Assembly (NCBI RefSeq): GCF_000712295.1
Contig: NZ_JMKI01000035.1
Span: 5-64,004 of the forward strand
Length of the DNA: 64,000 bases
Source of the DNA: Synergistes jonesii
GTDB taxonomy: Bacteria; Synergistota; Synergistia; Synergistales; Synergistaceae
Direction: 5' to 3'
Below the pieces are notes generated by a model, which was not told where the DNA came from, ran no database searches, and worked only from the letters and a program-made list of their open reading frames with translations. Positions 43,722 to 52,941 of this stretch are shown here, in pieces; positions within the stretch are counted from its first letter, which is position 1; each line of letters starts with the position of its first letter. The position numbers and the translations under genes were made by a program.

Positions 43722-44447
43722 ATGAAAAGATTTACCGGCATTGCCCGCGGAGGCAGGAACATCTACGGTTTTTCACTGGGGATACTGATGCTTGACACTG
43801 ATTTCCCGCGCATCCCCGGCGAGATCGGCAACGCCCTTACATGGGACTTCCCCGTTCTCTACAAGCTCGTCAGAGGCGCGTCGGTCCAAAGGGTGGTGAG
43901 CGAAGGAGACCCGACACTGCTGAATCCCTTTATCTACGGCGCTAAGGAGTTGATCGCTCAGGGCGCGCAAGCGATAACTACGAGCTGCGGTTTTCTGGCC
44001 ATATTTCAGCGAGAGCTGGCCGAGGCTCTTTCCGTGCCGGTATTTACTTCGGCGCTGCTGATAGTCCCGCTTGTTTATTCAATGTTGCCGGAGGACAGCA
44101 AAATAGGGATCATGACCTTCAACGGCAAACTGCTGACGGAGCGCCATTTCCGCGGCGCCGGCATAGAGAATATCCCAAAGGTCGTTTACGGCATGGAGGA
44201 TTCCCCGCACTTTGCAAGACCGATACGCGAGAATACCTGTGAGCTCGACGTCGACGGCGCACGCGCCGACCACATGGCCACCGCCAGGAAAATGTGCAGA
44301 GAGAATCCCGACGTGCGCGCCATCGTGCTGGAATGCACCAACATGCCGCCCTATGCGGACGACATCCGCGAAGCGACCGGCCTACCGGTATTCGACATAA
44401 CGGACCTGACAAAATTCGTGTACGGCGCAGTGCCGAAATCCATGTAA
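43722..44447 (+). CDS. Aspartate/glutamate racemase-family protein
   Basis: About 241 residues; the ATG at 43722 or one at 43713 could be the start. The two catalytic Cys of the Asp/Glu/hydantoin racemase fold are in ITTSCGFLAIFQ (about 87) and VLECTNMPPYADDI (about 206). The segment QRVVSEGDPTLLNPFIYGAKEL is atypical, so the protein may belong to a subgroup acting on other substrates. It is last in a plus-strand series from 41560. A racemase fits a region rich in DAO-type enzymes. Confidence 0.8.
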   Translation: MKRFTGIARGGRNIYGFSLGILMLDTDFPRIPGEIGNALTWDFPVLYKLVRGASVQRVVSEGDPTLLNPFIYGAKELIAQGAQAITTSCGFLAIFQRELAEALSVPVFTSALLIVPLVYSMLPEDSKIGIMTFNGKLLTERHFRGAGIENIPKVVYGMEDSPHFARPIRENTCELDVDGARADHMATARKMCRENPDVRAIVLECTNMPPYADDIREATGLPVFDITDLTKFVYGAVPKSM

Positions 44448-44524
44448 TCGACAACTCTCCCGCGCCGTGCGGAAGGGCAGCGGAAGTCAGCTCGGCTGCT
44501 TATCGGCTTCAAACGCAAAGTATA

Positions 44525-45718
44525 TCAGCGGATGGAGACCGCGGCCTTACATAGCAGCGAAGCGCCTACTGACAAAGCACCCTCGTCTATGTCGAACCGG
44601 GGGCTGTGCATCATATTGGTAAAACCTTTCTCCTCGTTCCGAGCCCCTATCCAGACGAAAACAGCGGGAATTTTTTCAGCCAAGAAGGCAAAATCCTCGG
44701 CTCCCATGTTGGAATACTTGAGTTGGATCACATTATCCGCTCCCACCAGCTCTCGGGCACAGAGCTCCATCTGCCTGCTTTTTTCCGTGTCGTTGATCAA
44801 AACCGGAAGGCCGCGCCGAATATTCATCTTGTACGAAGCACCGGAGCAGCTGCACAGGGCCTTTAAGAGTTTTTCGGCGCCTTCCAGCACAAAGGCCCTT
44901 GTTTCTTCACGCTGACAGCGCACCCCTCCGGAAATCGACGCCTTTTCGGGAATTATGTTGCGCGCAGAGCCGGCGTTCAGCATGCCGACGGCAAAAACTG
45001 ACGAGTCGAAGGGGTCTATTCGCTTTGACATGAAACTCTCCATTCCCGTTATGAACTTGGCCGCTACAGAGAGGGCGTCTACAGTCCTATGAGGTAGACC
45101 TACATGACCGCCCACTCCTATGATCTCGATGTCAAACTCATCCGTAGAGGCCATCATCGAGCCATACCCTACGGCGATCTTGCCGCAGCTATATTCCGTG
45201 GTAAGGTGCAGCGCCGAGATGGCCCTTATGTTTTTCGCCAGCCCCAGCGATTCTAAATCCTCCAGCATTATTTTGGCGCCTCCTGGAAACGGCCCCTCTT
45301 CCGCCGGCTGGAAGAGCAGTACGACGTCGCCGCACAGCTCGTGCCTGTTTTGATGCAAAACATGGGCGGCACCCATGAGCATTGCCGTATGCCCGTCGTG
45401 GCCGCAGGCATGCATTTTTCCCTCGACTTGAGATCTGTAGGCGACGTCATTCTCCTCCGCAAGCGGCAGCGCGTCGATATCAGCCCGCAGCGCGGAGCAG
45501 CGTCCGTCGCCGGCACATCCGCCGCGGATCATGCCCAACACGCCGACGGTGGATTCGAGCACGTCGATCCCCTCCGCAATGAGGAATTGTTTTATATACG
45601 CTTCGGTCTCCTTAGTCTCGAAGCCTGTTTCAGGGTGCATATGCAGCTGCCTTCTGAAAGAAACGATCCTGTCTGCGTACAAACTTATTTGCGCCTTTAT
45701 CTTTTCCGACGTCAACAT
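44525..45718 (-). CDS. M20D amidohydrolase (hippurate/IAA-amino-acid hydrolase type)
   Basis: About 397 residues. Metal-site motifs are RADIDALPLAEEN, MHACGHDGHTAM, FQPAEEGPFPGGA and ALHLTTEYSCGKI, with C-terminal MGAEDFAFLAEK, all typical of M20D enzymes that remove the acyl group from N-acyl-amino acids. The ATG at 45718 is chosen; a TTG in frame at 45733 lacks a good ribosome binding site. It lies 22 bases after a YfcC carrier, repeating the arrangement at 28882-31555. Confidence 0.9.
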   Translation of the reverse strand: MLTSEKIKAQISLYADRIVSFRRQLHMHPETGFETKETEAYIKQFLIAEGIDVLESTVGVLGMIRGGCAGDGRCSALRADIDALPLAEENDVAYRSQVEGKMHACGHDGHTAMLMGAAHVLHQNRHELCGDVVLLFQPAEEGPFPGGAKIMLEDLESLGLAKNIRAISALHLTTEYSCGKIAVGYGSMMASTDEFDIEIIGVGGHVGLPHRTVDALSVAAKFITGMESFMSKRIDPFDSSVFAVGMLNAGSARNIIPEKASISGGVRCQREETRAFVLEGAEKLLKALCSCSGASYKMNIRRGLPVLINDTEKSRQMELCARELVGADNVIQLKYSNMGAEDFAFLAEKIPAVFVWIGARNEEKGFTNMMHSPRFDIDEGALSVGASLLCKAAVSIR

Positions 45719-45740
45719 AGCCTTCACCGCCAAGGGGAGT

Positions 45741-47165
45741 TTAGAACGGGCCGTAGTTTATCGCGACCGCGCCGAGAATGAACGCCGCCTGGAGCAGGAA
45801 GCAGATGGCGTAGAACGGGATGATCCATCTGTAGTATCGCGAAAGCGGTATCCTCACCATAGCGCAGACTATCACCATGAAGCTTGTGGGCCAGAGCAAG
45901 TTGGAAAAACCGTCTCCAAACTGGAAGATGAGCACGGCGATCTGCCTGTTCATATGGATTAAGTCCGCAATGGGGGTCATTATCGGCATGGAGACGGCGG
46001 CCTGCCCCGAGCCGGAAGGGATCAAAAAGTTCAGTAAATTTTGGAACACCAACATGCCGATGGCGCTCACATGCAGCGAAAGGTGCTGCAGGACGCCGAC
46101 GCAGCTATGGATTATCGTATCAAGGATGTTGCCCTGCGTGATCACAACGAGTATGCCTCTGGCCACCCCGACTATCAGCGCGGCGAGTACCCCCTTCGAC
46201 AGTCCCTCGCAGAGAGTATTGGCGATACGGTTGGCGCTCCAGCGGTTTATTATTCCAACAATTACGGAGACGATCATGAATATCGCCGCGACCTGGTTGA
46301 TATACCATTTCAGGAAAATCAGACCGTAACCCATTACACATACGCCGACAAACAGCGTGAGCATCGAAAGCTTGCGCTGAAAAGTAAACGGCGTGCTCAT
46401 CCTCGCGTCGTCAATGGTGAAATCAGAGTAGTCGATCCCGCTCACGAGGCTTTTAGAGGGATCTTTCTTTACCATGCTTGCGTAACGCATAACGTATACG
46501 ATAGTGAACGTCGTCATGACGACAAGCACGGCACAGCGATAGCCAAGGCCGGAAAACACGGGAAGCTCCGCGATGGTCTGCGCTACGCCTATAGTGAAGG
46601 GGTTGACGGTCGCGGAGGCGAACCCTATTCCCACGGGAACGACGGAGATCGCCACGCCGGTGATCGCATCGTAGCCAAGGGCGATGCTGAGGGCCACAAA
46701 GATCGGCGCGAAAGCGATGATCTCCTCGTACGACAGCGTTCCGGTCGACCCCCAGACAGCAAGAATTATCATCAGCACGACGATCAGCCCGATCGAAAAC
46801 TTGGGATTTTTTTTAGTTTTGTTTACCATAAGGGCAATGCTAGCGTCAACAGCCCCCGTCTTTTCCATCAGATACAGGCACGAAAAAGCGGCAAAAATGA
46901 GAAAGGTGATATTGGCTGCCTCGATCAGCCCCAACTCTATGGCGACGAACATTGCAAATGGGCCTACGGGGGTATTCGGTATATATCTGAAAGAGGTCGG
47001 ATCGATCACCATCCTCTTGATACCCTCATCCATAACCCTGGTGTATTGTCCTGCCGGGATGATATAAGTGGCAATGGCCGATAAAACAATCACGCAAAAG
47101 AGGATCACAAAAATGTGGGGCAGCTCTTTGATTTTCTTTGCGACAGATTCCGAGTTTACTGACAT
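45741..47165 (-). CDS. YfcC-family membrane transporter (second copy)
   Basis: About 474 residues, about 12 helices, starting at the ATG at 47165 (MSVNSESVAKKIKELPHIFV) after AGGAGGAG. It shares with the carrier at 30146 the motifs YIIPAGQYTRV, GFASATVNPFTIGVAQ and LIPSGSGQAAVSMPI, and differs elsewhere, so the two are paralogues and not a recent duplication. With the M20 gene it probably imports and cleaves an acylated amino acid or dipeptide. Confidence 0.88.
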   Translation of the reverse strand: MSVNSESVAKKIKELPHIFVILFCVIVLSAIATYIIPAGQYTRVMDEGIKRMVIDPTSFRYIPNTPVGPFAMFVAIELGLIEAANITFLIFAAFSCLYLMEKTGAVDASIALMVNKTKKNPKFSIGLIVVLMIILAVWGSTGTLSYEEIIAFAPIFVALSIALGYDAITGVAISVVPVGIGFASATVNPFTIGVAQTIAELPVFSGLGYRCAVLVVMTTFTIVYVMRYASMVKKDPSKSLVSGIDYSDFTIDDARMSTPFTFQRKLSMLTLFVGVCVMGYGLIFLKWYINQVAAIFMIVSVIVGIINRWSANRIANTLCEGLSKGVLAALIVGVARGILVVITQGNILDTIIHSCVGVLQHLSLHVSAIGMLVFQNLLNFLIPSGSGQAAVSMPIMTPIADLIHMNRQIAVLIFQFGDGFSNLLWPTSFMVIVCAMVRIPLSRYYRWIIPFYAICFLLQAAFILGAVAINYGPF

Positions 47166-47648
47166 TTGAACTCCTCCTACGTAAAAAATAATATCGGACG
47201 CGGCTCTTTGACATTCCACACTTGCGAATGCAAGAATAGGAACAACGCCGGTCAAAGCGCGTGCGCCCAAGGCAGACGGCTTCGTCTTCCCTAATAGAAC
47301 ATTCTATCCTATAACACCTCAGTTTGACAGCACATACGGTATGCTCCATAAAGCATCTGTCAAAAATAAATACCTTGCAAGGTGGCCATCTAAATGACAG
47401 ATAAAATATTTCTGATTCGTGGCGATTGCCTCCGTAGCTTTTGTTTTTGGCGAAATAATTCTACCGGAGATTCGCTGTGGATCTTTTTCACTGTGCAGCT
47501 TCTAACCGTCTGCGCAACTTCATTTTGTGATCAACCAGCGAAAAATAATTTTGCAAAAGGGATTACAGCTTTCAAAAAAGAGGTTATACTGTACAGATAC
47601 GATATTGGGCTTGTGATTTGCAGACGATAAGCGAAAGGAGCAACTTTT
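47166..47648. other. Divergent intergenic region
   Basis: No gene is seen. A palindrome ATAGAAC-ATTCTAT (47294-47307) could be an operator for the carrier. TTGACA (47324-47329) with CATAAA 17 bases later is a possible plus-strand promoter. A dispersed repeat lies at 47441-47485. TATACT near 47586 may be the -10 of the aminotransferase gene, whose ribosome binding site is GAAAGGAG. Confidence 0.4.
47441..47485 (+). repeat. Dispersed repeat, copy 1
   Basis: TTGTTTTTgGCgAAATAA followed by TCTACCGGAGAtTCGCTGTGG occurs here and, with three substitutions and one gap, at 60323-60365. Both copies are intergenic. The origin is unknown; it might be an IS end or a conserved RNA segment. Confidence 0.6.
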
Positions 47649-48791
47649 ATGAGGATCAAAACGTTCAAGCTCGAAAGGCTCTTTGCCCGTTACGCGGAAA
47701 AGGCGAAGTATATGCTGAGCCAGTCCTCCTGCGAGGGCTGCACGATGCAGGAGGTTCTCGACATGGCCGACCCGGAGTGCAAAAAACTCTGGGACAACCT
47801 CAGCCTCGGCTATACGCGCCCCGAAGGCTTCCGCCCGCTGCGCGAGGCCATAACGACGCGTTACACCTCCATACGCCCTTCCGACATCCTTGAGCTGACG
47901 CCGGAAGAGGGCATTTTCATTTTCATGAACAATATGCTCGACGAGGGCGACGAGGTCATCGTCATGCACCCGACGCTGCCTTCGCTCTACGAGCTGCCGC
48001 GCGCGCTCGGCTGCAGGGTGATAAAATGGCCGCTCGAAGTGACGAGCTGGGGCTGGCGCCTCGACGTGAACTTCCTCGCGGAAAACATCACGCCGAAGAC
48101 GAAGCTTCTCGTTCTGAACATCCCAAACAACCCGACCGGATATATCCCAGTGCGCACAGAGCTCGACAGGATACTCAACCTCGCGGACCGCAACGGCACG
48201 TGGGTCTTCAACGAAGAGACCTACAGAGGCATGGAGCACGACCCCGCGGCCGCCATTCCGTCGCTTGCGGACATATATCACCGCGCCGTCGTCATAGGCG
48301 GCCTCAATAAATACGGACTGCCGGGAACGCGCATGGGCTGGCTCGTCTCGAAGAGCCGCCAGATAATCGAAGAGTGCGCGGCCTACAAAGACTATACCAC
48401 GCTTTGTAACAACGCGCCGGGCGAAGTGCTCGCGACGATCGCCATGAGGAACGCGGCGGACCTGTTGCAGCGCAACCATAAGATCGTCCTCGAAAATCTG
48501 AGCATCGCCGAGGCCTTTTTCAAAAAGAACAGGGACCTCTTCCAGTGGGTGCAGCCGAACGGAGGCGCGACCGCCTTCCCGCGCCTGTTGCCGCCCTTCG
48601 ACGTCACAGAGATGTGCGAAAAGGCGATGGAAGAAAAGGATCTGCTCATCGTAGGAGAGCGCGCCTACGGCTTAGACACAAACCATTTCCGCGTCGGACT
48701 CGGCCGCCGCGACTTCGCGCAGGCTCTCGCGGTATTCTCGGATATCGTCGACGAGGTGCGCACGGCGGAAGCGGAAGCAAAAGAAAAGTAA
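47649..48791 (+). CDS. PLP-dependent aminotransferase (class I/II)
   Basis: A 380-residue fold-type I enzyme. The PLP Lys is in GGLNKYGLPGTRMGW at about residue 221. NIPNNPTGYIP holds the Asn that contacts PLP, and FNEETYRGM follows. It resembles the capreomycidine-synthase-like/MalY-like aminotransferases of anaerobes. The amino donor is unknown. It is followed by a second aminotransferase 95 bases downstream, separated by a GC-rich hairpin. Confidence 0.88.
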   Translation: MRIKTFKLERLFARYAEKAKYMLSQSSCEGCTMQEVLDMADPECKKLWDNLSLGYTRPEGFRPLREAITTRYTSIRPSDILELTPEEGIFIFMNNMLDEGDEVIVMHPTLPSLYELPRALGCRVIKWPLEVTSWGWRLDVNFLAENITPKTKLLVLNIPNNPTGYIPVRTELDRILNLADRNGTWVFNEETYRGMEHDPAAAIPSLADIYHRAVVIGGLNKYGLPGTRMGWLVSKSRQIIEECAAYKDYTTLCNNAPGEVLATIAMRNAADLLQRNHKIVLENLSIAEAFFKKNRDLFQWVQPNGGATAFPRLLPPFDVTEMCEKAMEEKDLLIVGERAYGLDTNHFRVGLGRRDFAQALAVFSDIVDEVRTAEAEAKEK

Positions 48792-48813
48792 CGCCGCGAT
48801 CAATTTAAAAACG

Positions 48814-48846
48814 AGCCGCGCCGCGGGCTTGTTCCGCGGCGCGGCT
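48814..48846 (+). terminator. GC-rich hairpin between the two aminotransferase genes
   Basis: A perfect 13-base stem AGCCGCGCCGCGG/CCGCGGCGCGGCT with a 7-base loop, followed by TGATAAT instead of a T-run. It may be a weak terminator or an mRNA-stability element, leaving partial read-through. Confidence 0.5.
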
Positions 48847-48886
48847 TGATAATACGGAAAGAAAGCCTAAAGGAGAGTGATGCGCC

Positions 48887-50047
48887 ATGCGCTACTCAAG
48901 GAGAATCTTAGCTACGCCGTCATCGTTTATCCGCGACATACTGAAAGTCACGGAAGATCCGTCGGTAACATCTTTCGCCGGCGGCCTGCCGAACCCCATT
49001 TCCTTCCCGCAGGAAGCTCTGAAAGAATCGGCCTGCAACATCATCGACAATTACGGCGCGAAAGTATTTCAGTACTCAACGACGGAGGGGTACCTGCCGC
49101 TCCGCCAGTTCGTCGCCGACAAGTACAACAAAAATTTCGGGCTTAATATCAAGCCGGCCGACGTTTTGATCACAACGGGCTCGCAGCAGGCGCTCGACCT
49201 CATCGCGAAAGCTCTGCTCAACAACGGAGACAAGGTCATCGTCGAAGAGCCCGGCTACCTCGGCGCGATACAGGCGTTCTGCATGTTCGAGCCGCAGTTC
49301 ATGCCGGTAACGCTCGAACATGAGGGACTCAACCTCGAAGAGCTGGAAAACGCGTTGAAAGCGGGCGCGAAGTTCGCCTATCTCGTTCCGAACTTCCAGA
49401 ACCCCTCCGGACTCACATACACGCAGGAGCGCCGCGAAGCGATCTGCAAACTCTTCGACAAATACGACACCGTGCTTGTAGAAGACGACCCCTACGGCGA
49501 ACTGCGCTTCAAGGGAAAGAAGCTGCCCTACATCGGCGCGGGCAAGCTAGCGCACAGCGTGCTGCTCGGCACCTTTTCAAAGACGGTCACGCCCGGCATG
49601 CGGCTTGGCTACATAATCACGCAGGACGAGGAGCTTATGGGGCACCTCGTCACCGCGAAACAGTCGAGCGACCTGCACACTAACATCTTCTCGCAGTACA
49701 TGATCGCGGATTACCTCGCGCATAACGAATACCAGAAGCACGTCGACAAGATAACGGCGCTCTACAGGGAACAGTCCGACTCGATGCTCTCCGCGATGAG
49801 GGAATTCTTCCCGCCTCACGTGAGATACACGGAGCCGGAAGGCGGAATGTTCATCTGGGTGACGCTCCCGGAAGGGCAGTCGGCGCTCGCGCTCTTCCAC
49901 AAGGCGATGGAAAAGAAGGTCGCGTTTGTTCCCGGGGATCCTTTTTACGTCGACAAACACGACGTGAACACCTTCAGGCTCAATTACACGAACTCCACCG
50001 ACGAAATGATCCGCGACGGCATCAAAAGGCTCGCCTCGGTACTTTAG
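48887..50047 (+). CDS. PLP-dependent aminotransferase (AAT/MocR-like, LysN/ARO8 type)
   Basis: A 386-residue fold-type I aminotransferase without a DNA-binding domain. Typical features are SFAGGLPNPISFP, YSTTEGYLPLRQ, NFQNPSGLTY and the PLP Lys in LGTFSKTVTPGMRLGY at about 231. Members of this group act on 2-aminoadipate, aromatic or branched-chain amino acids. It supports the picture of amino-acid fermentation. Translation starts at 48887 after AAAGGAGAG. Confidence 0.9.
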   Translation: MRYSRRILATPSSFIRDILKVTEDPSVTSFAGGLPNPISFPQEALKESACNIIDNYGAKVFQYSTTEGYLPLRQFVADKYNKNFGLNIKPADVLITTGSQQALDLIAKALLNNGDKVIVEEPGYLGAIQAFCMFEPQFMPVTLEHEGLNLEELENALKAGAKFAYLVPNFQNPSGLTYTQERREAICKLFDKYDTVLVEDDPYGELRFKGKKLPYIGAGKLAHSVLLGTFSKTVTPGMRLGYIITQDEELMGHLVTAKQSSDLHTNIFSQYMIADYLAHNEYQKHVDKITALYREQSDSMLSAMREFFPPHVRYTEPEGGMFIWVTLPEGQSALALFHKAMEKKVAFVPGDPFYVDKHDVNTFRLNYTNSTDEMIRDGIKRLASVL

Positions 50048-50058
50048 ACTCTGAATCC

Positions 50059-50132
50059 GAGTCGGCTGGCGCGCCGCGTGTATCGCACGCTACAGCCAGC
50101 CGACTCGCAAAAAACGCAGAAGCAGCGTTTTT
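50059..50132 (+). terminator. Double hairpin terminator after the aminotransferase
   Basis: The first inverted repeat is GAGTCGGCTGGC (50059-50070) with GCCAGCCGACTC (50095-50106). The second is AAAAACGC (50110-50117) with GCGTTTTT (50125-50132). The second has the A-stem-T architecture of a bidirectional intrinsic terminator and also suits the convergent molybdenum operon. Confidence 0.75.
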
Positions 50133-50169
50133 CTTCGCTGTCCATACGTCTCTTATAGAATCTACTAAT

Positions 50170-52467
50170 CTACTTCACCAACCCAGCCTTCTTAAGTCCG
50201 GAAAGCACACGGCCAGGCACGAGCGGGCAAGCCTCGAATCGGACTCCTGTCGCATCCTCAACGGCCGACAAAATAGCGGGGAGCGTCGGGTTAACGCCGC
50301 ACTCTCCGATGCCCTTAATGCCATAGACGCCGTAAGGATCTCGGCTCTCCACAAGAATCGTCTCGATCTCACAAATATCATCCGCCGTCGGCAGCATATA
50401 TTTATGGAAGCCGTCATTATAGAAGCCTTTGCCCTCGACGTAAGTCATCTCCTCACGGGTCGCGTAGCCGACACCCTGGGCAACGCCGCCTTCAACCTGG
50501 CTTTCGCAAAGGACCGGGTTTACAACCTGACCGACGTCATGCGCAGCGGCGACCTTCAGGACCTTTACAAGGCCAAGCTCCATATCGACCTCGACTTCGG
50601 CGGCCTGCGCAAACCAAGGCAGACTGTTCGGAGGAATCTGACATTCACTTGCAATAAATTGATGTCCCCGAAGGTGAGCCTGGTAAGCAAGTTTCTTAAT
50701 CGTCATCTCCTTCCCTCCGCCAAAAACGATACCATCCTTTAAATCCAGCTCTTCAGCCGGAACTTCCATCATCTTAGATGCGAAGCCGAAGATATCCGCA
50801 CGAAGCTTCTTAGCCGCACAACTCATAACATAGCCGACCGTATAAAGCGTTCTTGTCGCGTGAGAACCGATATCGAAGGGGCCGGCGGCAGTATCTCCGA
50901 ACTGCATCGTAGCCGATTCGAACGGAACGCCGACGAGGTCACAGGCAACCTGCATAAGAGCTGTCGTCGATCCCGGGCCGATCTCCGGAATACCCGAAGA
51001 GACGAACAGCGAGCCATCCTGCTCTAAACGCATAACGATCGCGTTGTAGTCGACACAGAAGGGAGCCGCATTAGAAACGTGCGTCCCGCAGGCGATGCCG
51101 ACGCCGCGGCGGATGTTTCCGCTCTGCTTCCTGCCGCGCTTCTCCTTCCATCCGATCGCAAGAGCCGCGCGGTCCAGACACTCGTCCACTCCGATGGAGC
51201 CGACCGGGAAGGGCCAGAATCCAAGAGGATTCTCTTCCCGACGCGTATTCAGGTGGCGCAGCTCGATCGGATCCATGCCCAATACCTGAGCCATTTTATC
51301 AACGGCGGCCTCAACGATCGCCGTACCCTGCGGCGTGCCAAATCCGCGGAAAGCGCCGGCCGTTTCCTGATTAGTATAAACCGGATAACCCGTGTAACGA
51401 TTTGCCGGAATATAATACGTGCCCTGCGTGCCGCAGGCGCCGCAGACGCCCAGCAGCTCGATGCCAAAAGTTGCATACGCGCCGGTGTTGAGCCAGGCCG
51501 TCGTATCCATCGCCATGAACTTGCCGTTTTTATCCGCGCCCAGACGGCAATGCAGATATCCGCCATGGCGCGTATCGGAGCAAAGCATATCTTCCGCACG
51601 CGTATAGATAAATTTGACAGGCGCATGCGCCTCTACGGCAAGAGCCGCAGCGATGATTTCTGCCTTACCCGAAATACCGATTCGTACGCCGAAGCCCCCG
51701 CCTACGTAAGGCGGGTTCTGAACGTGCACCTTGCTCTCCGGCATGTCAAGCGCATAAGCTAGAATCATTTTGGTAGGATGCGGCGTCTGCGTCGTGCACC
51801 AGACATCCAGGCGGCCGTTCTTATAATCCGCGACGGCGCCGTGGGTCTCCATCTGACACTGTTTAACACGAGGCAACTCAATGTCCGTTTCTACAACGTG
51901 ATCGCAATTCTTGAAATGCTCTTCCAAATCGCCCTGGAAAACGTCTATATGCACGACGACCCCGCAGGCATTGTTTACTTCGGTCTTGCCGATCTCCGGA
52001 TGAAGCGTGACAGCCTCGGGCTTGATGGCCTCAAGAGGATCGTAGACCGCCGGCAGTTCCTCATATTCTACCCTGATCAGCTTCACAGCCTGCTCTGCGA
52101 TCGCTTCGCTCGTTGCGGCGACCGCGGCGACCTCGTCGCCGATGTAAAGGGGTTCGTTCGTGACGATATATTGGTCGCGGATCGGCTCCTCAGGCGGATT
52201 CGTGGTAACCATCGTAGCACTGGTATTAAAAGGGATGTGCTTCGTGTTCTCCCAGGTGATGATCGCTTTTACGCCGTGAAGCGCTTCCGCCTTGCTGGTG
52301 TCGATGGAGAGGACCTTAGCATGTGCGTAAGGGCTCCGGACAGCCTTAGCGTAAAGCATGTGAGGAAGATAGATATCCGCGGTAAACTTTCCGCAGCCGG
52401 TGACCTTGTCGTAACCATCGTTGCGGGGAATACTTTCACCTACATATGTTGTCATATCCGTTACCAT
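50170..52467 (-). CDS. Xanthine-dehydrogenase-family molybdenum subunit
   Basis: A 765-residue large subunit of a molybdenum hydroxylase. The N-terminal domain opens IPRNDGYDKVTGCGKFTADI. Molybdopterin-binding parts are PPYVGGGFGVRIGI, AGAFRGFGTPQGTAIVEA and GSTTALMQVACDLVG. The catalytic Glu is in VYGIKGIGECGVNP near the C-terminus. Such enzymes hydroxylate purines, N-heterocycles or other carbons with water as oxygen source. The substrate is unknown. It is last in the FAD-FeS-Mo operon and overlaps the FeS gene by 7 bases. Confidence 0.92.
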   Translation of the reverse strand: MVTDMTTYVGESIPRNDGYDKVTGCGKFTADIYLPHMLYAKAVRSPYAHAKVLSIDTSKAEALHGVKAIITWENTKHIPFNTSATMVTTNPPEEPIRDQYIVTNEPLYIGDEVAAVAATSEAIAEQAVKLIRVEYEELPAVYDPLEAIKPEAVTLHPEIGKTEVNNACGVVVHIDVFQGDLEEHFKNCDHVVETDIELPRVKQCQMETHGAVADYKNGRLDVWCTTQTPHPTKMILAYALDMPESKVHVQNPPYVGGGFGVRIGISGKAEIIAAALAVEAHAPVKFIYTRAEDMLCSDTRHGGYLHCRLGADKNGKFMAMDTTAWLNTGAYATFGIELLGVCGACGTQGTYYIPANRYTGYPVYTNQETAGAFRGFGTPQGTAIVEAAVDKMAQVLGMDPIELRHLNTRREENPLGFWPFPVGSIGVDECLDRAALAIGWKEKRGRKQSGNIRRGVGIACGTHVSNAAPFCVDYNAIVMRLEQDGSLFVSSGIPEIGPGSTTALMQVACDLVGVPFESATMQFGDTAAGPFDIGSHATRTLYTVGYVMSCAAKKLRADIFGFASKMMEVPAEELDLKDGIVFGGGKEMTIKKLAYQAHLRGHQFIASECQIPPNSLPWFAQAAEVEVDMELGLVKVLKVAAAHDVGQVVNPVLCESQVEGGVAQGVGYATREEMTYVEGKGFYNDGFHKYMLPTADDICEIETILVESRDPYGVYGIKGIGECGVNPTLPAILSAVEDATGVRFEACPLVPGRVLSGLKKAGLVK

Positions 52468-52937
52468 CCTTTCCGCATACGCTCTGCTGCGGCGAGAACA
52501 GCTTCTTGGATTTTCTTATAGCCTGTGCAGCGGCATATATTTCCACCCAACGCTTCACGCACTTCAGTAGGCGTCGGGTTTGGATTCTCATCCAGAAGCG
52601 CCTTAGCCGACATGATCATGCCCGGTGTGCAGAAACCACACTGGACTGCGCCATGATTAATAAACTCTTCCTGAATCGGGTGAAGCTTGTCCCCCTCAGC
52701 CAGACCTTCGATTGTTTCTATAACCGCGCCATCCGCGCGCATTACCGGAACGAGACAACTCGTAACCGCCTTGCCGTTGAAAATAACCGTACAGGCGCCG
52801 CACTCGCCGCGTTTGCAGCCGATCTTGGTCCCTATCAGATGCAGCTCGTCGCGCAGGAAATCAGCAAGCCGCATATCCGGATCCACATCCGTTTCCATAA
52901 AAACGCCGTTCAGCGTAAATGAAATCTTCTCGCGCAT
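52461..52937 (-). CDS. Molybdenum hydroxylase (2Fe-2S) subunit
   Basis: About 158 residues. The plant-type [2Fe-2S] motif is CKRGECGACTVIFNGK, with the second ligand set QCGFCTPGMIM and GNICRCTGYKKI, the diagnostic two-cluster small subunit. The start at 52937 (MREKISFTLNG) follows GGAGGGG; the frame beyond is not used. It passes electrons from the Mo centre to FAD. Confidence 0.95.
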   Translation of the reverse strand: MREKISFTLNGVFMETDVDPDMRLADFLRDELHLIGTKIGCKRGECGACTVIFNGKAVTSCLVPVMRADGAVIETIEGLAEGDKLHPIQEEFINHGAVQCGFCTPGMIMSAKALLDENPNPTPTEVREALGGNICRCTGYKKIQEAVLAAAERMRKGW

Positions 52938-52941
52938 ACTC

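Noticed and set aside
47301-47329. TGTCAA-17-TAGAAT as minus-strand promoter for the second YfcC gene
   Set aside because: The -35 is a poor match; on the opposite strand the same bases read TTGACA, so the signal is better explained in the plus direction.
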